Origin: Flavihumibacter sp. ZG627
Lineage (GTDB): Bacteria; Bacteroidota; Bacteroidia; Chitinophagales; Chitinophagaceae
NCBI RefSeq assembly: GCF_000814325.1
Contig: NZ_JPHF01000004.1
Coordinates: 124,001 to 188,000, forward strand
DNA length: 64,000 nt
Direction of reading: 5' to 3'
Both the position numbers and the translations under genes were made by a program. This document shows positions 7,627 through 15,446 of this stretch, in pieces. Positions within the stretch are counted from its first letter, which is position 1. Every line of letters starts with the position of its first letter. The notes beneath the pieces were generated by a model. That model ran no database searches and was not told where the DNA came from. It saw nothing but the letters and a program-made list of their open reading frames with translations.

Positions 7627-9363
7627 TTGCCTACTTTACTAGAGATAAAAAACCTTTCAGTCGCCTTCGGCGATGGTGATGCCCGGAAGATGGCAGTCAG
7701 TAATATATCCTTCACTGTTAACCGCGGTGAGATCCTGGCGGTGGTTGGAGAATCGGGCTCGGGTAAGTCTGTCACAGCATTATCAATCCTGCAGCTACTA
7801 TCCCAAAAAACAACAAGGTATCCATCGGGACAAATTCTATTTGATCACAATAGTGAACAATTAGATCTTTTACAAGTTCCTGCTGACACCCTGCAAAAAA
7901 TTCGCGGAGCAGATATTTCAATGATATTTCAGGAGCCCATGACATCCCTTAACCCAGTATTTACTTGCGGTGACCAGGTAATTGAGGCCATTCTGCAGCA
8001 TCAGGATATAGGTCGTGCTGCTGCCCGTGAAAAAGCAAAGGAGCTTTTCACTAAAGTTCGTTTACCGGATCCTGAGGAAATACTGAAAAGATTTCCTCAC
8101 CAGTTAAGTGGAGGTCAGAAACAGAGGATAATGATAGCTATGGCTATCAGTTGCGATCCCGCGCTGCTTATTGCAGATGAGCCGACCACTGCACTTGATG
8201 TTACTGTTCAGAAAAATATTCTTGAGTTATTGCGGGATTTACAGGCACAGACCGGAATGGGTATGATCATTATTACTCATGATCTTGGAGTTGTAAAAGA
8301 TATTGCTCACAGGGTTGTTGTAATGTATCGGGGGCAACTGGTGGAAACAGCAAACACAAATAAGTTATTCTCCTCACCCGCTCATCCTTATACGCAGGCA
8401 CTGCTTGCCTGCCGGCCATTACTGCATAATAAAGGTAGCAGGCTGCCAGTGGTCAGTGATTTTATGAATAATGAGGCTACAATCGAAAAACCATCTTTAA
8501 CTTCTTTAATTGTTGCATCCTCACAAACCCGGAAAGCTGAATCAGGAGAAAATCCCGTTCCTCTTCTGGAAGTGTCTAAGCTCAGGGTCTGGTTTCCTTC
8601 AAGAAAGAATATTTTTGGAAAGCCCCTTACCTGGGTTAAAGCTGTAAATGATGTAAGCTTTGAAGTACTCCATGGAGAAACGCTTGGCATTGTGGGCGAA
8701 TCAGGGTCAGGGAAAACAACTTTGGGTCGTGCCTTGCTCCGCCTTGTACCTGCGAATGGCGGGGAGGTTATTTATCGACCTGCCGGTATAGACCTATTAT
8801 CCCTTGGCAAACACAAACTTGAAATACTGCGAAAGAATATTCAGATCGTTTTTCAGGACCCCTACGCTTCACTCAATCCGCGTATGAGAATAGGCGACGC
8901 GCTACTGGAGGCAATGTCAACCCATGGCATCGAAACTACTGTTGCCCGACGTAAGGAAAGAGTGGTACAATTACTTGAAAAAGTAAACCTGGAAGCAGAT
9001 CATTTTAAAAGATATCCACATGCATTCAGCGGGGGGCAGCGTCAGAGGATCGGGATCGCGAGGGCATTAGCATTGGAGCCGGGTTTTATAGTGTTCGATG
9101 AAAGTGTTAGTGCACTGGATGTGAGTGTTCAGGCACAAGTATTGAATCTGATCAATGATTTGAAGTCGGAATTTGGATTTACAGCCATCTTCATATCTCA
9201 CGATCTGGGTGTGGTCCGATATATTTCTGACCGGATCATGGTTATGCATGCGGGACAAACGGAAGAAATTGGCCCGGCCGAACAGGTTTTCAACAACCCA
9301 ACTTCCCTTTATACCCGTCGCCTTGTGGATGCTATTCCCGGCGGAAAAAACCAATTTTTGTAG
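7627..9363 (+). CDS. Double-cassette dipeptide/oligopeptide-type ABC transporter ATPase
   Basis: Cytoplasmic ATP-binding protein with two fused Opp/Dpp-type nucleotide-binding domains, like YejF or GsiA (578 residues). Domain 1 has Walker A GESGSGKS (about 38-45), signature LSGGQKQR and Walker B LLIADEPTTALD. Domain 2 has GESGSGKT (about 355-362), signature FSGGQRQR and FIVFDESVSALD. Each half ends in the Opp C-terminal extension (HPYTQALLACRPLL; SLYTRRLVDAIPGG). The start is a TTG at 7627, with no nearby ATG. No permease or binding-protein gene is adjacent, so its partners lie elsewhere; the substrate is inferred from family only. Confidence 0.92.
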   Translation: MPTLLEIKNLSVAFGDGDARKMAVSNISFTVNRGEILAVVGESGSGKSVTALSILQLLSQKTTRYPSGQILFDHNSEQLDLLQVPADTLQKIRGADISMIFQEPMTSLNPVFTCGDQVIEAILQHQDIGRAAAREKAKELFTKVRLPDPEEILKRFPHQLSGGQKQRIMIAMAISCDPALLIADEPTTALDVTVQKNILELLRDLQAQTGMGMIIITHDLGVVKDIAHRVVVMYRGQLVETANTNKLFSSPAHPYTQALLACRPLLHNKGSRLPVVSDFMNNEATIEKPSLTSLIVASSQTRKAESGENPVPLLEVSKLRVWFPSRKNIFGKPLTWVKAVNDVSFEVLHGETLGIVGESGSGKTTLGRALLRLVPANGGEVIYRPAGIDLLSLGKHKLEILRKNIQIVFQDPYASLNPRMRIGDALLEAMSTHGIETTVARRKERVVQLLEKVNLEADHFKRYPHAFSGGQRQRIGIARALALEPGFIVFDESVSALDVSVQAQVLNLINDLKSEFGFTAIFISHDLGVVRYISDRIMVMHAGQTEEIGPAEQVFNNPTSLYTRRLVDAIPGGKNQFL

Positions 9364-9421
9364 ACAAATTCTTGGAAAATACCTGATTGAACTTCAAACT
9401 CAATTCTTCATTATTTTTAAT

Positions 9422-9429
9422 TACCTTTG
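9422..9429 (+). promoter_or_regulatory. Bacteroidota -7 box ahead of the queA leader
   Basis: TACCTTTG is a full match to TAnnTTTG. It implies a transcription start near 9435 and therefore a 5' leader of roughly 125 nt before the queA ATG at 9561. Confidence 0.6.
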
Positions 9430-9434
9430 CACCC

Positions 9435-9553
9435 GTTTAACATCATGCCGTAACATGATAACAAACCCGGTGCCGTAAGACCGGGCTGTAGACACCCCCA
9501 AGAACCACGTTCTCCCGGTTTGTGTCGTGTGGCTGATGGTTGTAATAAACCAT
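9435..9553 (+). ncRNA. Structured queA 5' leader (candidate cis-regulatory RNA)
   Basis: Three hairpins can be drawn by eye. Hairpin 1 pairs ATCATG (9442-9447) with CATGAT (9454-9459), extended by GTTT/AAAC (9435-9438 / 9463-9466) around a symmetric AAC/AAC internal loop. Hairpin 2 pairs CCCGGT (9466-9471) with ACCGGG (9480-9485). The heptamer GCCGTAA occupies the apex of both (9447-9453 and 9472-9478). Near the start codon, ATGGTT (9536-9541) can pair either with AACCA at 9503-9507 or with AACCAT at 9548-9553. These two states exclude each other, as in a switch. No known riboswitch class is matched with confidence; the element may instead be an autonomous structured 5' UTR. Confidence 0.5.
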
Positions 9554-9560
9554 TTTATAC

Positions 9561-10610
9561 ATGAAGCTATCACAGTTTAAGTTCGATCTCCCCCTCAATC
9601 TTATTGCCCAGCACCCTGCGAAAAAAAGAGAAGACAGCCGTATGATGGTTGTTAACCGCAAGACCGGCAATATCGATAACAAGCATTTCCGCGACATCCT
9701 CGAGTATTTTGACGACAAAGATGTATTTGTAGTGAACAACACAAAAGTGTTCCCTGCGCGTATGTATGGCCGTAAGGAAAAGACCGGTGCAAAAATCGAG
9801 GTATTTCTTTTACGCGAGTTGAACAAACCCAACCGCCTCTGGGATGTTATCGTTGATCCTGCCCGTAAAATCCGTGTTGGTAACAAACTCTATTTTGGTG
9901 AAAATGATGAAATGGTTGCAGAAGTGATAGACAATACCACCTCACGCGGACGTACAATTCGTTTTCTCTGGGATGGCACCGATGATGAGTTCCGCCAGAT
10001 GCTGGAATTCCTGGGGGAAACGCCATTACCGAAATATATCAAGCGTAAGCCTGATGAGGATGATAAAGAGCGTTACCAGACTGTATATGCGAAACACGAA
10101 GGCGCCGTTGCGGCCCCCACTGCCGGATTGCATTTTAGCCGGGAGCTGATCAAGCGACTGGAGATCAAAGGCATCCGTTTTGCCGAAGTAACTCTTCATA
10201 CAGGCCTTGGAACTTTCCGACCAATTGAAGTGGAAGATCTCAGCAAGCATAAGATGGATGCAGAATATTATCGCATTGAAGATACTGCCTGTCAGATCGT
10301 TAACAAAGCCAAAACCACTAATCACCGCATCTGTTCTATCGGAACAACCACGATGCGTGCTATAGAGTCTTCTTTTACCGCGGAAAAGCTGCTGAAGCCT
10401 TCGGAGGGCTGGACAAATCATTTTATTCATCCCCCCTATGAATTCAATATTGCCGATGCCCTGGTAACCAATTTTCACCTGCCAAAGACGAGCCTGCTGA
10501 TCATGACCTGCGCATTTGCAGGATATGACCTTGCAATGGAAGCATACAAAAAAGCCATCAAGGATAAGTACCGTTTCTTCAGCTATGGAGACGCGATGCT
10601 GGTTATCTAG
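9561..10610 (+). CDS. queA: S-adenosylmethionine:tRNA ribosyltransferase-isomerase
   Basis: Transfers and isomerises the ribosyl moiety of SAM onto preQ1 in tRNA to give epoxyqueuosine, the next-to-last step of queuosine synthesis. The 349-residue length is normal. Family motifs are [13 protein letters not shown] (about 8-20), [10 protein letters not shown]-type [35 protein letters not shown] (about 185-194) and [14 protein letters not shown] (about 302-315). The ATG at 9561 follows the structured leader. The gene ends at a strong hairpin terminator. No other queuosine gene is in the window. Confidence 0.96.
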   Translation: MKLSQFKFDLPLNLIAQHPAKKREDSRMMVVNRKTGNIDNKHFRDILEYFDDKDVFVVNNTKVFPARMYGRKEKTGAKIEVFLLRELNKPNRLWDVIVDPARKIRVGNKLYFGENDEMVAEVIDNTTSRGRTIRFLWDGTDDEFRQMLEFLGETPLPKYIKRKPDEDDKERYQTVYAKHEGAVAAPTAGLHFSRELIKRLEIKGIRFAEVTLHTGLGTFRPIEVEDLSKHKMDAEYYRIEDTACQIVNKAKTTNHRICSIGTTTMRAIESSFTAEKLLKPSEGWTNHFIHPPYEFNIADALVTNFHLPKTSLLIMTCAFAGYDLAMEAYKKAIKDKYRFFSYGDAMLVI

Positions 10611-10644
10611 GTGTCTGACACTTGTTCGGAGGATGTTCGAACAT
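10611..10644. repeat. Palindromic intergenic repeat, copy A
   Basis: Directly after the queA stop lies GTGTCTGACAC (10611-10621), a palindrome around a central T, then the perfect 12-bp palindrome ATGTTCGAACAT (10633-10644). The latter is nested between TTGTTCGGA (10622-10630) and its complement TCCGAACAA (10648-10656). The same elements recur at 12230-12277 and, in variant form, at 44824-44845. Confidence 0.75.
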
Positions 10645-10651
10645 AAGTCCG

Positions 10652-10687
10652 AACAAAATACTGCCCTTTCAGGCAGTATTTTGTTTT
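10652..10687 (+). terminator. Rho-independent terminator of queA
   Basis: A 14-bp perfect stem (arms 10652-10665 and 10672-10685, loop CTTTCA) has a T-rich 3' arm ending in TTTTGTTTT. It lies 41 bp after the queA stop and overlaps the edge of the palindromic repeat. Confidence 0.85.
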
Positions 10688-10693
10688 GATACC

Positions 10694-10724
10694 TGTCTGA
10701 CGCCTGTCGCGACATTCCTCAGAC
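10694..10724. repeat. Palindromic intergenic repeat, copy B
   Basis: GTCTGA (10695-10700) pairs with TCAGAC (10719-10724) around an inner perfect palindrome TGTCGCGACA (10705-10714). It has the same nested design and the same GTCTGA outer motif as the neighbouring copies, but a different core. Confidence 0.6.
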
Positions 10725-10784
10725 GAATGTTAAAGATTTAAGCATCTTTCCATAAACTTGTGGAGGATAGTTAATTTCATCTCT

Positions 10785-11711
10785 ATGAAACAGATATTGC
10801 TCGCAGTTATGATACTGACCCTAATGTTGAATACGAGTGCGCAGGAAGTGCTTCCGCTCTATGAAGGCGATTCTATTCCAAATAGTAGGACCTCATCCAA
10901 TGAGGAGCGTTCTGAACGTGCGGGTGACGGAATCCTGAGGACTTATAAGGTAAGTCGCCCAACCCTTACAGTTTACCTTCCCGCGGCTGATAAAGCCAAC
11001 GGAACAGCAGTCATTATTTGTCCGGGTGGTGGATACAGGATACTTGCGGATGATCATGAAGGAAGCGCGGTTGCAAAGCTTTTTAATGATTGGGGCGTAA
11101 CCGCATTTGTATTAAAATACCGGATTCCGGATGATGCCACGATGGATGATAAAACCATCGGACCACTTCAGGATGCCCAACGCGCTATCCAGCTTGTTAG
11201 GGAGAAAGCGAAACTGTGGCAATTGAATCCCAGACAAGTAGGGATAATGGGCTTTAGTGCGGGTGGCCACCTCGCAGCGATGGCTACCGTTCATTATGAT
11301 GATCCGAAAATAGCCAACCCGCTCGGCACTTCATTACGCCCCGATTTTGCTATTCTTGCCTATCCGGTAATTAGCTTTTCTGAAGAATTAGCACATAAGG
11401 GTAGCCGGGAGCAACTTATTGGCAAGGAACCTACTGCTTCACAACTCCGATACTATTCTGCAGAAGAGCAGGTCGATAAAAAAACTCCGCCGGTTTTCCT
11501 GATGCATGCGCGTGACGATAAGGCTGTTAAAGTTGATAATAGTCTCAGATTCAAGGAGGCCCTTGATAAATTCAAGGTCAAAAATGATATTTACCTTTAT
11601 GATAATGGAGGCCATGGTTTTGGCTTAAAGAATAGCACTTCAGATGTAGAATGGATGAAGTACGTAAAACAATGGATGTTCGGTATGGACCTTATCCTCA
11701 AAAAGCGTTAA
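10785..11711 (+). CDS. Secreted alpha/beta-hydrolase (acetyl-esterase / BD-FAE-like)
   Basis: A 308-residue secreted esterase/lipase-like hydrolase. The signal peptide MKQILLAVMILTLMLNTSAQ starts at the ATG 10785; a TTG at 10758 is rejected because it would precede the signal. The mature enzyme shows the oxyanion-loop motif ICPGGGY, the nucleophile elbow GFSAGG, the acid region HARDDKAV and the catalytic-histidine segment GGHGFG. Bacteroidota relatives remove acetyl or feruloyl groups from plant polysaccharides, but the substrate is inferred. The gene is flanked on both sides by palindromic repeats. Confidence 0.85.
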   Translation: MKQILLAVMILTLMLNTSAQEVLPLYEGDSIPNSRTSSNEERSERAGDGILRTYKVSRPTLTVYLPAADKANGTAVIICPGGGYRILADDHEGSAVAKLFNDWGVTAFVLKYRIPDDATMDDKTIGPLQDAQRAIQLVREKAKLWQLNPRQVGIMGFSAGGHLAAMATVHYDDPKIANPLGTSLRPDFAILAYPVISFSEELAHKGSREQLIGKEPTASQLRYYSAEEQVDKKTPPVFLMHARDDKAVKVDNSLRFKEALDKFKVKNDIYLYDNGGHGFGLKNSTSDVEWMKYVKQWMFGMDLILKKR

Positions 11712-11716
11712 CTATG

Positions 11717-11747
11717 CGTCTGACATATGTCAGGACATGCGTCAGAC
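11717..11747. repeat. Palindromic intergenic repeat, copy C
   Basis: GTCTGAC (11718-11724) and its complement GTCAGAC (11741-11747) enclose the perfect 14-bp palindrome CTGACATATGTCAG (11720-11733, sharing its first bases with the left arm). The repeat fills almost the entire gap between the esterase stop and the next gene and contains an ATG at 11737 that could be mistaken for a start. Confidence 0.65.
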
Positions 11748-11751
11748 AGAT

Positions 11752-12228
11752 ATGAAAAGTATACTACTATTATTATTATTCCCGGTGTTGGCAATGGCCC
11801 AAACCGACCAACAAAATGCAAGCATATACAAACCTGTTAATAAGGAATTATATGATACTATAGCAAAGCTAGATAGCCTGTTTTTTGCCGCCTTCAACTC
11901 GAAGGACCTGGAATCGGCAATGAGTTTTTTCTCAGAAGATCTTGAGTTTTATCACGATAAGGGCGGATTGGATAATTATAAGGTCACCAGGGAAAAACTG
12001 CAGTTGCTTTTTAATAACAACCGGAATACCGGTTTGAATCGTCAACTCGTAGCCGGCAGTCTTGAAGTATATCCCATTATCAACTATGGGGCTGTTCAAA
12101 CAAACCTCCATCGCTTTTGTCATAAGGAAAATGGGAAGGATGATTGCGGTACATTCAAGAATATAATGATCTGGCAACTGAAAGATGGCAAGTGGAAAGT
12201 TTCCCGGGTAGTTAGTTATGATCACTAG
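11752..12228 (+). CDS. Secreted NTF2-like / SnoaL-fold protein
   Basis: A 158-residue protein with signal peptide MKSILLLLLFPVLAMAQ and an NTF2-like domain (about 30-155). Typical are LDSLFFAAFNSKDLESAMSF, FYHDKGGLDNY and the C-terminal IMIWQLKDGKWKVSRVVSYDH. The ATG at 11752 is chosen because the upstream in-frame ATG (11737) lies inside a palindromic repeat and would add MRQTD before a standard signal peptide. It may form a unit with the preceding esterase. No specific activity can be assigned. Confidence 0.8.
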   Translation: MKSILLLLLFPVLAMAQTDQQNASIYKPVNKELYDTIAKLDSLFFAAFNSKDLESAMSFFSEDLEFYHDKGGLDNYKVTREKLQLLFNNNRNTGLNRQLVAGSLEVYPIINYGAVQTNLHRFCHKENGKDDCGTFKNIMIWQLKDGKWKVSRVVSYDH

Positions 12229-12229
12229 A

Positions 12230-12277
12230 AGATGTCCGAACATATGTTCGAACATCTATCAGACATGTGTCAGACAC
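12230..12277. repeat. Palindromic intergenic repeat, copy D
   Basis: A 28-nt imperfect hairpin (AGATGT 12230-12235 with ACATCT 12252-12257, inner palindrome CGAACATATGTTCG 12237-12250) contains the same ATGTTCGAACAT 12-mer (12244-12255) as copy A. It is followed by GTGTCAGACAC (12267-12277), the exact reverse complement of the GTGTCTGACAC of copy A. It lies between convergent genes and may also act as a terminator. Confidence 0.75.
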
Positions 12278-12284
12278 ATATAAC

Positions 12285-13604
12285 CTACAAACCGAACAAA
12301 CCGGTATTGAGTAGCTGAAGCGTCTGCTGCTTATAGACTGAGGGGATAAGCAGGGAAACATTATGTTTACTGCCTCCATAACTAACCATTCTTACAGGCA
12401 CAGGCTTCAGCGATTCAAATAGTTTGCTTAGTATATCCTGCGTTTGTGCTATATCGTTACCAACTATCGAAACAATGGTTTGGTCAAGATCAACTTCCAC
12501 CGTTCCAAATGGTTCGAGCTCTTTCACGATCTCTTTCAGGAAACTGGCATTATCAATGGTAACAGAAACAGCCACTTCTGAGGTAGTGATCATATCGATG
12601 GGAGTGCGGTATTTTTCAAACACTTCAAATATCTTCCGCAGAAATCCATAAGCCAGTAACATGCGACTGCTCTTGATCTTAATAGCGATGATACCATCCT
12701 TCGCTGCAATCGCTTTCACACCAACTGACCCGGCTTCCTGCATGATGGTTGTTCCTGCCGCCTCAGGCTGCATAGTGTTCAACAGCTTTACCGGAACCTT
12801 TTCCTGCTGCGCTGGCCAAATACAGGTGGGATGTAGAATTTTGGCACCGAAGTATGCGAGTTCGGCCGCTTCTTCAAAGCTGAGTTGCTCGATTGGCATT
12901 GTCTTATTCACAACACGCGGATCATTATTATGCATGCCATCTATATCTGTCCATATCTCACAAACGCTACAATTGGCTGCAGCTGCAATCAACGAAGCTG
13001 TATAATCACTGCCCCCTCTTTTTAGGTTATCTACTTCACCCCTTGCATTGCGGCAAATATAGCCCTGGGTGATAAAGAGTTTGGTATCCTCATGGGCACG
13101 AAGAATAGGCATTAGTCTCGCCCTGATGGCATTAACCTGCGGCTCATCGTTAGCATCTATACTCATAAAATCCAATGCAGGAAGGAGCAAATGTTTTATA
13201 CCCTTTTCTTCAAGTGATACGGAAAAGAGCTTGGTACTCATTAACTCTCCCTGTGCAAGGATATCCTTATTAAGGGCTTCATTGAAAGATATCCGGGTTA
13301 TTATGTTCAGAAATTCAAAATGTTCGGAGATGATGTTACGTGCCTTCTGCCGATAAACTTCATCATTAAGAAGTTCATTGATGAATTGCTGGTAGTGAAT
13401 ATCAAGTTTTTCGATAATTGCATTGGCAGCATCCTTATCACCTTTGAGCAATGCCTCCCCAATAGAAACAAGTGTATTTGTTGTGCCACTGAGTGCGCTT
13501 AATACTACAATCTTGGGCTCACTATCTTTAGTAATGAGCTGTGCTACCTGGTGCATGCGTTCCGGCTTGCCCACGGATGTGCCCCCGAACTTCATAACTT
13601 TCAT
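12285..13604 (-). CDS. lysC: Aspartate kinase (monofunctional)
   Basis: Phosphorylates aspartate, the first step to lysine, methionine and threonine. The kinase domain begins MKVMKFGGTSVGKPERM and contains IVVLSALSGTTNTL (about 32-45), the RGGSDYTASL substrate loop and the EIWTDIDGMHNNDPR segment. The C-terminal part (about 310-439) holds the regulatory ACT region (GFLRKIFEVFEKYRTPIDM, DLDQTIVSIVGNDIAQ). The 439-residue length fits a stand-alone LysC without homoserine dehydrogenase. It is convergent with the NTF2-like gene. Feedback specificity is not readable. Confidence 0.95.
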   Translation of the reverse strand: MKVMKFGGTSVGKPERMHQVAQLITKDSEPKIVVLSALSGTTNTLVSIGEALLKGDKDAANAIIEKLDIHYQQFINELLNDEVYRQKARNIISEHFEFLNIITRISFNEALNKDILAQGELMSTKLFSVSLEEKGIKHLLLPALDFMSIDANDEPQVNAIRARLMPILRAHEDTKLFITQGYICRNARGEVDNLKRGGSDYTASLIAAAANCSVCEIWTDIDGMHNNDPRVVNKTMPIEQLSFEEAAELAYFGAKILHPTCIWPAQQEKVPVKLLNTMQPEAAGTTIMQEAGSVGVKAIAAKDGIIAIKIKSSRMLLAYGFLRKIFEVFEKYRTPIDMITTSEVAVSVTIDNASFLKEIVKELEPFGTVEVDLDQTIVSIVGNDIAQTQDILSKLFESLKPVPVRMVSYGGSKHNVSLLIPSVYKQQTLQLLNTGLFGL

Positions 13605-13710
13605 CTGTTACATTATTTGAGTGGATTGGATCAACCGATAATACCGACTTCACCTTATCCGGTTAAAGATTCATTTATTCCATCATAGCAAGCGGGGCGA
13701 ATTTACATCA

Positions 13711-14790
13711 TCAGAATGGAATGGAAAATCTTTGCGCAAGCGTTTGCAGGTCTGCCACCACTACATCCAAAAGCGGGATTCCACCCAATCTGCGTTCTAC
13801 CTCAAGTTTTCGTTCCGGATCCCCAGGCACCAAAACTGATTCAGCACCTTCTACCGTCCTGGCAGAACGGAATCTCCGGATCCAATTATCCATGTCTGCT
13901 TTGAATTCTGCGGCCGAGCGAAAGGCATCTATCCGCATGGCTCCAAAAAAATGGCCAATTCCTTTACCGGGCATACCGGTTGGCATGGGAACATAGGCAG
14001 GAAACGGGGGCACCCAGGGGCCATAGTTAGCACCACTCAACACAGCTGAGAATATATCCACGATTGCTCCTAATGCATATCCTTTATGGCTTCCATGCTC
14101 GCGATCTCCACCTAAAGGCAGCAATGCGCCGCCCTGTTTTAATGCGTGTGAATCGGTGGTGGACCGGCCATCTGCATCCTGGATCCAGCCCAGGGGTGCA
14201 GCTTCCCCTTTTCGCTGTAAGATTTCCAGCTTACCATTTGCCGCTGTAGTGGTTGCCATATCTGCAACAAAAGCGGGCTCTTCCCCTCCAGGAATTGCCA
14301 CACAAATGGGGTTGGTTCCCAGTAATCTTTCCGTTGAAAATGTTGGTGCTACAAGAGCGCTTGCATTGGTCATGCTAATTCCTATCATATCCTCCTTAAG
14401 GGCCATCATGGAATGCCATCCCGCAATACCAAAATGATTGCTGTTCTGAACACTAACCCACCCTGTTCCAACATTTTTTGCTTTATCAATAGCTACCTGC
14501 ATAGCATATGGAGCCACAACCAAACCCAGGCCGCTGTCGCCGTCAACTACAGCAGTTGAGGGTGTTTCATGCAAAATCTTCAGAATGGGCCTGGCGTTTA
14601 CCCTGCCCGCTTCCCAAAGGCGAACGTATCCGCTCAACCGGGCGATACCGTGGGAATCGATTCCACGAAGGTCAGCACTTAACAATACCCTTGTGGCTGT
14701 TTTGGCATCTTCAGTTGAACATCCAATTGCAAGGAAAATTTCCTGTGTAAAGCTTTCAAGTTGATCGTAGGAATAATTAGTTTCGGCCAT
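13711..14790 (-). CDS. Ldh-family malate/L-lactate-type NAD(P)-dependent dehydrogenase
   Basis: A 359-residue member of the malate/lactate/ureidoglycolate/2,3-diketo-gulonate dehydrogenase family (PF02615), which has a fold distinct from classical MDH/LDH. Characteristic segments are LRGIDSHGIARLSGYVR (about 55-71, catalytic-histidine region), VQNSNHFGIAGWHSMMAL (about 118-135), GISMTNASALVAPTFSTER, LLGTNPICVAIP and the late SHKGYALG (about 234-241). It reduces or oxidises a 2-oxo/2-hydroxy acid with NAD(P)H; the substrate is not determined by sequence. It lies 106 bp from lysC and upstream of it on the same strand, probably as a separate unit. Confidence 0.88.
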   Translation of the reverse strand: MAETNYSYDQLESFTQEIFLAIGCSTEDAKTATRVLLSADLRGIDSHGIARLSGYVRLWEAGRVNARPILKILHETPSTAVVDGDSGLGLVVAPYAMQVAIDKAKNVGTGWVSVQNSNHFGIAGWHSMMALKEDMIGISMTNASALVAPTFSTERLLGTNPICVAIPGGEEPAFVADMATTTAANGKLEILQRKGEAAPLGWIQDADGRSTTDSHALKQGGALLPLGGDREHGSHKGYALGAIVDIFSAVLSGANYGPWVPPFPAYVPMPTGMPGKGIGHFFGAMRIDAFRSAAEFKADMDNWIRRFRSARTVEGAESVLVPGDPERKLEVERRLGGIPLLDVVVADLQTLAQRFSIPF

Positions 14791-14805
14791 GGCGCAAAGA
14801 AACGA

Positions 14806-14832
14806 AATAAAAAAAGCTCCCGGAGGGAGCTT
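14806..14832 (-). terminator. Terminator of ssb (minus strand)
   Basis: Read on the minus strand, an 8-bp stem (AAGCTCCC / GGGAGCTT, plus-strand arms 14814-14821 and 14825-14832, 3-nt loop) is followed by a run of T. It lies 24 bp downstream of the ssb stop. Confidence 0.85.
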
Positions 14833-14855
14833 ATAGAAGTTGTAATAATTAGTTC

Positions 14856-15314
14856 CTAGAAAGGAAGATCATCTCCCGGATCACCCATCGCTGCCGGAGC
14901 CTGCTGCAAACCAGAAGGTTGTTGAATTTGATTACCCGCCGGTCCGGCCTGTTGGTAGCCGCCCGAAGTTTGTGGTTGAAATCCTCCGTGGTTCTCCTGC
15001 TTCTGACCTAGTAGCTGTACATTTTGAACACGCAGCGAGAGGGAAGCCCCTGTGGATCCATCATTTTTTGCATAGGTCCGAACTTCCGGTGCCCCTTCCA
15101 CATATACCTGGGTTCCCTTTTTCAGGTAAGGAGCAACTGCAGTACGATCAGACCAATAGGCGCAATCCACCCAAATGGTGCGCTCCTGCTGGTTTCCCTG
15201 CGCGTCGCGATACCTTTCGGTATGTGCCACCGTAAAATTCATCACTGTCTTCCCATTCACATTGTTGGTCACGCAATCCCGACCGAGATTACCTATTACC
15301 TGAAGTTTGATCAT
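14856..15314 (-). CDS. ssb: Single-stranded DNA-binding protein
   Basis: Binds ssDNA during replication and repair and recruits partners through its acidic C-terminus. The OB-fold covers about residues 1-105 (MIKLQVIGNLGRDC, TIWVDCAYWSDRTA, YLKKGTQVYVEGAPEVR). A Q/G/P-rich linker follows and the tail is DPGDDLPF, the classic SSB interaction peptide. At 152 residues the length is normal. A minus-strand terminator follows. Confidence 0.95.
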   Translation of the reverse strand: MIKLQVIGNLGRDCVTNNVNGKTVMNFTVAHTERYRDAQGNQQERTIWVDCAYWSDRTAVAPYLKKGTQVYVEGAPEVRTYAKNDGSTGASLSLRVQNVQLLGQKQENHGGFQPQTSGGYQQAGPAGNQIQQPSGLQQAPAAMGDPGDDLPF

Positions 15315-15446
15315 ACACTTAAAATTTAGCTACGTAAATAAAAATTATGCAGGCAATATACACCCATGGTGGCATCCGCCATACCGTTTTTTAACCCTTG
15401 TTGAAAAGTCGCCAAGCGTGGGGATAACCTCTGCAATGAATATCGA

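Noticed and set aside
9435-9553. preQ1 or SAM riboswitch call for the queA leader
   Set aside because: The consensus features of preQ1-I (short hairpin with a C-rich loop and an A-rich tail pairing into it) and of SAM-I or SAM-II are not found. The twin GCCGTAA loops do not match a class I know, so it is only called a candidate structured leader.
11737-11751. ATG at 11737 as the start of the NTF2-like gene
   Set aside because: It lies within the palindromic repeat, and the ATG at 11752 begins a clean signal peptide.
13605-13710. Lysine riboswitch or attenuator ahead of lysC
   Set aside because: The gap is only 106 bp, too short for a lysine riboswitch. It offers a 5-bp AACCG/CGGTT pairing but no terminator.
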